Origin: an uncultured Clostridia bacterium | GTDB lineage: Bacteria; Bacillota; Clostridia; Oscillospirales; Ruminococcaceae | Direction of reading: 5' to 3' | Assembly (NCBI GenBank): GCA_945910715.1 | Contig: CAMDZU010000125.1 | Span: 1 to 5,099, forward strand | DNA: 5,099 nt | Part shown: in pieces, positions 5,067-5,099 of the stretch | Layout of the letters: every line of letters starts with the position of its first letter | Position numbering within the stretch: the stretch's first letter is position 1 | Position numbers and translations under genes: made by a program | The notes under the pieces: generated by a model | The model's input: only the letters and a program-made list of their open reading frames with translations | Told to the model about the DNA's origin: nothing | Database searches by the model: none

Positions 5067-5099
5067 GTACAAATTAAACATGAACTTTTCAAGTAACAT

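Noticed and set aside
1..5099. tRNA or rRNA genes, CRISPR arrays
   Set aside because: I see no tRNA-like cloverleaf with TTCGA-type T-arm, no rRNA signatures, and no regularly spaced direct repeats.

Overview
The window looks like chromosomal DNA from a low-GC, Gram-positive-type bacterium, probably an anaerobic member of the Clostridia (Ruminococcaceae/Oscillospiraceae-like). The evidence is strong purine-rich ribosome binding sites, consensus sigma-A type promoters, AT-rich intergenic regions, a CadC-type ArsR/SmtB regulator and an archaeal/eukaryotic-type (INS-less) prolyl-tRNA synthetase. The taxonomic call is inference from style; no marker here fixes the species.

Layout from left to right. 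Positions 1-409 (minus) hold the first 136 codons of a heavy-metal P-type ATPase. Only its two tandem metal-binding (HMA) domains are in the window, and the gene continues off the left edge. Positions 473-832 (minus) encode a CadC/SmtB-type metal-sensing repressor that carries both the cysteine-rich N-terminal site and the alpha-5 site. Regulator and pump form a heavy-metal efflux operon driven by a near-perfect promoter (876-904), with an inverted-repeat operator just downstream of the start point (850-863) and a possible second operator between the genes (433-446). Positions 1020-2459 (minus) encode a complete ProRS (proS) with its own promoter and a rho-independent terminator (965-1000). 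A perfect 13-bp inverted repeat (935-968) abuts this terminator.

Divergently from proS, an AT-rich intergenic region (2460-2620) holds a second promoter that drives a two-gene unit on the plus strand. The first gene (2621-3490) is a two-pass membrane protein with a YcxB-like cytoplasmic domain on each side of the membrane hairpin. The second (3503-4987) is a 494-residue soluble protein that I do not recognise, translationally coupled to the first. A strong hairpin closes the unit at 4992-5018. The last 75 bases (5024-5099) are a dense set of overlapping inverted repeats of unknown role.

The metal-efflux operon and proS are ordinary genes. The least explained parts are the membrane-protein/unknown-protein pair, the 13-bp inverted repeat next to the proS terminator, and the nested inverted repeats at the right edge. 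Nothing here proves a new system; the two-gene unit is the best candidate.
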